From CAYGZC01 sp964354225 (GTDB lineage Bacteria > Bacteroidota > Ignavibacteria > UBA10030 > SZUA-254), in NCBI GenBank assembly GCA_964354225.1, contig CAYGZC010000003.1, forward strand, positions 1-27,133: a DNA stretch of 27,133 nucleotides. The letters are read 5' to 3'. Shown here piece after piece: positions 23,978 to 27,133 of this stretch; the stretch's first letter is position 1; every line of letters starts with the position of its first letter. The notes beneath the pieces were generated by a model. The model saw only the letters and a list, made by a program, of their open reading frames with translations. It was not told the DNA's origin and searched no databases. The translations under genes and the position numbers were made by a program.

Positions 23978-24649
23978 ATGCGAATACTTGTTATTGAGGA
24001 CGAAAAGAAAGTTGCTAAATTTCTTCAGCAAGGGCTTGAAGAAGAACGGTATACGGTTGATGTTGTAAATGATGGTGAAGCAGGTTCTCATCTTGCCCTG
24101 ACAGAAAAATTTGATTTGATCATTCTTGATATTCTTCTTCCTAAGAAGGACGGAATAACGTTGTTGAGAGAAATTCGGGCTAAGCGGATCAGCACACCCG
24201 TATTAATGTTGACTGCAAAAAGTGCCATCGACGATAAGGTTGAAGGTTTGGATGCCGGAGCCGATGATTACCTGACAAAGCCATTCGCTTTTGCTGAACT
24301 GATTGCGCGCGTTCGATCTTTATTGCGCCGCGGAGCTACCGAAAAGTTAACCATCCTCGAAGTTGTTGATTTACAGCTCGACACTGTTACACACAAGGCA
24401 AAACGGGGTGATAAAGTTATCGAATTGACAGGAAAGGAATACGCCCTCCTTGAATATTTTATGAGGAACGTTAACCGTGTTCTTACACGAACGTTAATTT
24501 CGGAACACATCTGGAATTATAATTTTGATACAGGCACAAATGTCATCGATGTGTATATGAATCATCTCAGAAGCAAAATCGATGACGGCTTTGATAAAAA
24601 ATTATTGCACACGGTTCGCGGTGTGGGATATGTTTTGAAGGATGATTGA
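23978..24649 (+). CDS. OmpR/PhoB-family response regulator
   Basis: This 223-residue protein has a receiver domain (1-115) with acidic pocket residues Glu7/Asp8, phospho-acceptor Asp51 (LIILDILLPKKDG), Thr79 and Lys101, and a winged-helix DNA-binding domain (about 125-222) with the family motif LTGKEYALLEYFMRN and VDVYMNHLRSKI plus RGVGYVL. It should be activated by the histidine kinase encoded next, whose start overlaps its stop by 8 bases. The start has GGAGAAGG 6 bases upstream, one of the best ribosome binding sites here. It is divergent from the TatT-TRAP operon across 123 bases, so control of that operon is a reasonable but unproven guess. Confidence 0.95.
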   Translation: MRILVIEDEKKVAKFLQQGLEEERYTVDVVNDGEAGSHLALTEKFDLIILDILLPKKDGITLLREIRAKRISTPVLMLTAKSAIDDKVEGLDAGADDYLTKPFAFAELIARVRSLLRRGATEKLTILEVVDLQLDTVTHKAKRGDKVIELTGKEYALLEYFMRNVNRVLTRTLISEHIWNYNFDTGTNVIDVYMNHLRSKIDDGFDKKLLHTVRGVGYVLKDD

Positions 24650-26123
24650 TATGTTCCAGGTATTTAAATCCATTCGCACAAAACTTACACTCTGGTATTC
24701 GTCGGTTCTCCTGATTACTCTTGCCGCGTTTGGTTTATTTGCATATACTTATACCAGTCGGCAGCTTTCTGATAATCTTGATCTATCACTTAGCAATGAA
24801 GTTAAATGGGTAAAAAATTTCATAGAACCAAAAGCATCAAAAGTTAAGCCGAGCAAAAAATTTACTTCAAAGAGAAAGCTCCTCCCGCCAATTGTTGAAG
24901 CACTTCCACCTGAACCCGATACTGCCGAAATGAGTGAAGCCGATGATGAGATCTGGAATCAGATTTATGAGCATGCACTTATCAACCCAAAGAAGACAAC
25001 GATCGAAGTTACGAATAAAAAAGGTGAGATCATATTTCGTTCGTTCACTGTTGGCGAAGAAAATCTGATAATTGGTGAGGTTCCCCTTGACACTATAAAA
25101 ATGAGCACTGTCAAGAATGAACGTGGAGAGGATCTTCGTGTCGCCTCTACTTCAACGAAGAATATACATATTTATGCGGCTTATCCTCTATCGGAACTGC
25201 GTGAGGTGCTTGATAATCTCTTTTCAATTTTTCTCATTCTCGTTCCTATTGCTTTAGCGCTATCGATTGGCGGTGGGTGGTTTCTATCGAATAAATCACT
25301 CAAACCGGTCGATGAGATTACAAGAACTGCACAACAGATTACGGCTCACAATCTGGATCGACAGATACCCAGCCGGTCTGTTAATGATGAAATTGGGAGA
25401 TTGATTTCCACATTCAATGGGATGATCGTACGCCTGCGGAATTCTTTCGAGCAAATTAAACAATTTTCAGTTGATGTTTCTCATGAGTTGCGGACTCCAT
25501 TAACTATCATGCGTGGAGAGGTTGAGCTTGCGCTCCGTAATCCGAAGGAAAACGAAGAATATCGCCGTATTTTGGTGAGTAATTTAGAAGAAATCCTTCG
25601 ATTATCTGCTATCATCAATAACTTGCTCACATTATCTAAAGCAGATCTTGGTCAACACGAGGAATCGTTCACCGAGCAGGTGAACTTAAGAGACCTCGTC
25701 GAAGAGCTTTACGAAGATGTGGAAATTATGGCAGAGAAGAAAAGAATATCAATCAATCTTGTGAAGAATGAAGAAATATCGATATTTGGTGATCGATTGA
25801 GATTGCGCCAGCTCTTGCTGAACCTCGTTGATAACGCCCTTAAGTATACGCCTGAAAAAGGTAATGTGTTGCTCTCGTTAGTGTGTGAAAATGGATATGC
25901 AAAAATACTTGTAAAAGATTCAGGCATCGGAATATCGAAAGAAGAGCAGCGAAAAATATTCGATAGGTTTTATCGTGTCGATAAAGCGAGATCGAGAGAG
26001 CTTGGCGGCAGCGGGCTTGGTCTTTCTATAGCAAAACTAATAGCTGAACAACATAAAGGGCGAATCGAAGTGGAGAGCGAGATTAACCAAGGAAGTACAT
26101 TCTGCGTTTATCTTCCTCTGTAA
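24642..26123 (+). CDS. HAMP-containing sensor histidine kinase (OmpR-system partner)
   Basis: This 493-residue inner-membrane kinase has a first transmembrane helix (about 14-36), a periplasmic sensor region (37-190) with a proline/lysine-rich stretch around 62-92, a second helix (191-216) and a HAMP domain (about 217-268). The HisKA H-box FSVDVSHELRTPLT has His281, and the HATPase_c domain has LRQLLLNLVDNALKYT, DSGIGISKEEQ, FDRFYRVDKAR and GGSGLGLSIAK. It is the partner of the response regulator immediately upstream. An alternative start at 24651 (Met4), one base after that stop, would remove the overlap. The signal is unknown. Confidence 0.94.
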   Translation: MIDMFQVFKSIRTKLTLWYSSVLLITLAAFGLFAYTYTSRQLSDNLDLSLSNEVKWVKNFIEPKASKVKPSKKFTSKRKLLPPIVEALPPEPDTAEMSEADDEIWNQIYEHALINPKKTTIEVTNKKGEIIFRSFTVGEENLIIGEVPLDTIKMSTVKNERGEDLRVASTSTKNIHIYAAYPLSELREVLDNLFSIFLILVPIALALSIGGGWFLSNKSLKPVDEITRTAQQITAHNLDRQIPSRSVNDEIGRLISTFNGMIVRLRNSFEQIKQFSVDVSHELRTPLTIMRGEVELALRNPKENEEYRRILVSNLEEILRLSAIINNLLTLSKADLGQHEESFTEQVNLRDLVEELYEDVEIMAEKKRISINLVKNEEISIFGDRLRLRQLLLNLVDNALKYTPEKGNVLLSLVCENGYAKILVKDSGIGISKEEQRKIFDRFYRVDKARSRELGGSGLGLSIAKLIAEQHKGRIEVESEINQGSTFCVYLPL

Positions 26124-26134
26124 TTAGACAACGC

Positions 26135-27133
26135 TCAAATATCTGCGCCCAGAGAGAAATAATATTTCGGTACTGAAAAATGTTGTAGGTTGAAAGCCCA
26201 AGCTACGTCCATCTTTAAGAGGAAGCCGAGGAAGATCATCCTTACGCCGTAACCCGTACCGGTGAGGAGATCGCGCATGTACAAACTGCCGTTGTCATCT
26301 TTTGCAAATGCCTGGAAATCTTTTCCCCATTTCCACGCTGCACCCATGTCTAAAAAAAGCACACCGCTAAAACTCTGAAAGAATACTGGCAAAGGACCTG
26401 CTGCGAAATATCCAAATAACGGAAAACGTAGCTCGGTATTTATCAAGCCGTATTTTGTTCCTAATCGCGTACCGTAATTATAACCGCGCAGTGGAATTCC
26501 GGATGTGAGGAACATAAAATCTTCTGCACGTTCCACAGGGATGCGGTTATTTTCAAAATGTCGGTTAATCCAATTATTAACGCCACCAATAACAAATCTT
26601 TGAGGGTCCTTACCATAACTGCCGCCCCCGGCGAAGCGCATCGCTAATGTATAATTCTTCCAGAGTTTGAAATACTGCCGATAATCTCCGGTGATCGTAA
26701 CGAAACCAAGCGCATCCTCATTGAACTTAGGACTTGCTAAAACACTGAGATTGTATCGCACACCATTAGCCGGCGCAATTAATCCCCACAAGCTGTTATC
26801 GTGCACGAAGCTCAACGATGGTGTGATGAGAGTTCTTTTTTGAGGCGGTTCATCGATTATAGCTAAATTATCTCGTGTCAGGTTAAGCCAGGCAAGATTC
26901 AATTCCAGACGATTAAATTTATTGATTGGATATGATGCCATTAAGCTTGCACCGTAACTCCTGAAACGATAGTCGACGGAATCCTGATTGTTACTATCGA
27001 ACATCTGAAGGAAGCGTACGCTGTGAAATCCCTGAATTCCATAATCAATCCGTTTCGGCAAGTACAAATACGCAAGAGCGTAGTCACTGTTTTTTAAATC
27101 GAAAATAAGATCAAGCAAAATAAAAATTTGATG
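26135..27133 (-). CDS. C-terminal part of an Omp85/BamA-type outer-membrane protein (cut by window edge)
   Basis: The reading frame stays open to the right edge of the window, so the true start and N-terminal domains lie outside. What is visible, about 332 residues, is a 16-strand-like barrel of the Omp85/surface-antigen family: alternating aromatic strands, and GIPLRGYNYGTRLGTKYGLINTELRFPLFG, which holds the RGY of the family's loop-6 motif, followed by FLDMGAAWKWG near the end. Proteins of this group often carry an N-terminal POTRA or WD40-like (TolB-type) propeller; which one is present cannot be judged here. It ends 11 bases from the convergent histidine kinase. Function in barrel assembly or secretion is inference. 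Confidence 0.78.
   Translation of the reverse strand, partial: HQIFILLDLIFDLKNSDYALAYLYLPKRIDYGIQGFHSVRFLQMFDSNNQDSVDYRFRSYGASLMASYPINKFNRLELNLAWLNLTRDNLAIIDEPPQKRTLITPSLSFVHDNSLWGLIAPANGVRYNLSVLASPKFNEDALGFVTITGDYRQYFKLWKNYTLAMRFAGGGSYGKDPQRFVIGGVNNWINRHFENNRIPVERAEDFMFLTSGIPLRGYNYGTRLGTKYGLINTELRFPLFGYFAAGPLPVFFQSFSGVLFLDMGAAWKWGKDFQAFAKDDNGSLYMRDLLTGTGYGVRMIFLGFLLKMDVAWAFNLQHFSVPKYYFSLGADI

Noticed and set aside
1..27133. CRISPR array, tRNA or rRNA genes, transposase
   Set aside because: No regularly spaced repeats, no cloverleaf or conserved rRNA segments, and no transposase motifs were seen on either strand.

Overview
The window looks like a chromosomal segment from an AT-rich, Gram-negative member of the Bacteroidota/Chlorobiota side of the FCB group, most likely an Ignavibacteria-type bacterium. 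This is inferred from a C-terminal 'NYPNP'-type sorting domain on a secreted glycosidase-like protein, the H-box type 'AHQLGTPLSSL' in a histidine kinase, several outer-membrane beta-barrel genes, and many starts with little or no Shine-Dalgarno sequence. No rRNA, tRNA, CRISPR array or transposase gene was seen, and no gene-free gap exceeds 300 bases.

Layout. 128-1597 (+): an ECF sigma factor with its membrane anti-sigma factor (RskA type). 1662-3772 (-): a small membrane protein, a secreted beta-barrel protein and an agmatinase-family ureohydrolase. 3887-4898 (+): two overlapping small membrane proteins (DUF2085 and an unrecognised one). 4976-7104 (+): a GC-rich palindromic repeat, a hairpin over the ribosome binding site, and an exported M1-family metallopeptidase whose true start is probably 5047. 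7278-11729 (+): an accessory restriction-modification locus, made of a fused nuclease-methyltransferase, a two-TRD specificity subunit and an ORF6N protein. 11805-14302 (-): purA followed by an overlapping orphan histidine kinase. 14382-17576 (-): secD, secF and a STAS-domain protein, closed by a strong terminator hairpin. 17800-19551 (+): a secreted GHL10-like glycoside hydrolase with FN3 and sorting domains. 19564-20088 (-): a small secreted protein. 20123-23854 (-): a four-gene TRAP transporter operon that includes a TatT lipoprotein. 23978-26123 (+): an OmpR/EnvZ-type two-component system divergent from the TRAP operon. 26135 to the right edge (-): the C-terminal part of an Omp85-type outer-membrane barrel protein.

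The window mixes housekeeping genes (purA, secDF) with envelope, transport and signalling genes. The clearest accessory element is the R-M locus. The fused subunit carries a PD-(D/E)XK-type nuclease and an N6-adenine methyltransferase, and the partner S subunit supplies two target-recognition domains. No HsdR translocase is present, so the layout resembles BcgI-type (type IIB) enzymes rather than classical type I. The other points worth following are the TatT-linked TRAP system, whose binding protein has Trp where the carboxylate-binding Arg normally sits; the sequestered start of the M1 peptidase and its altered GAMEN motif; and the STAS gene fused into the secDF operon. I saw no entirely unprecedented system. 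Several arrangements are unusual enough to check.
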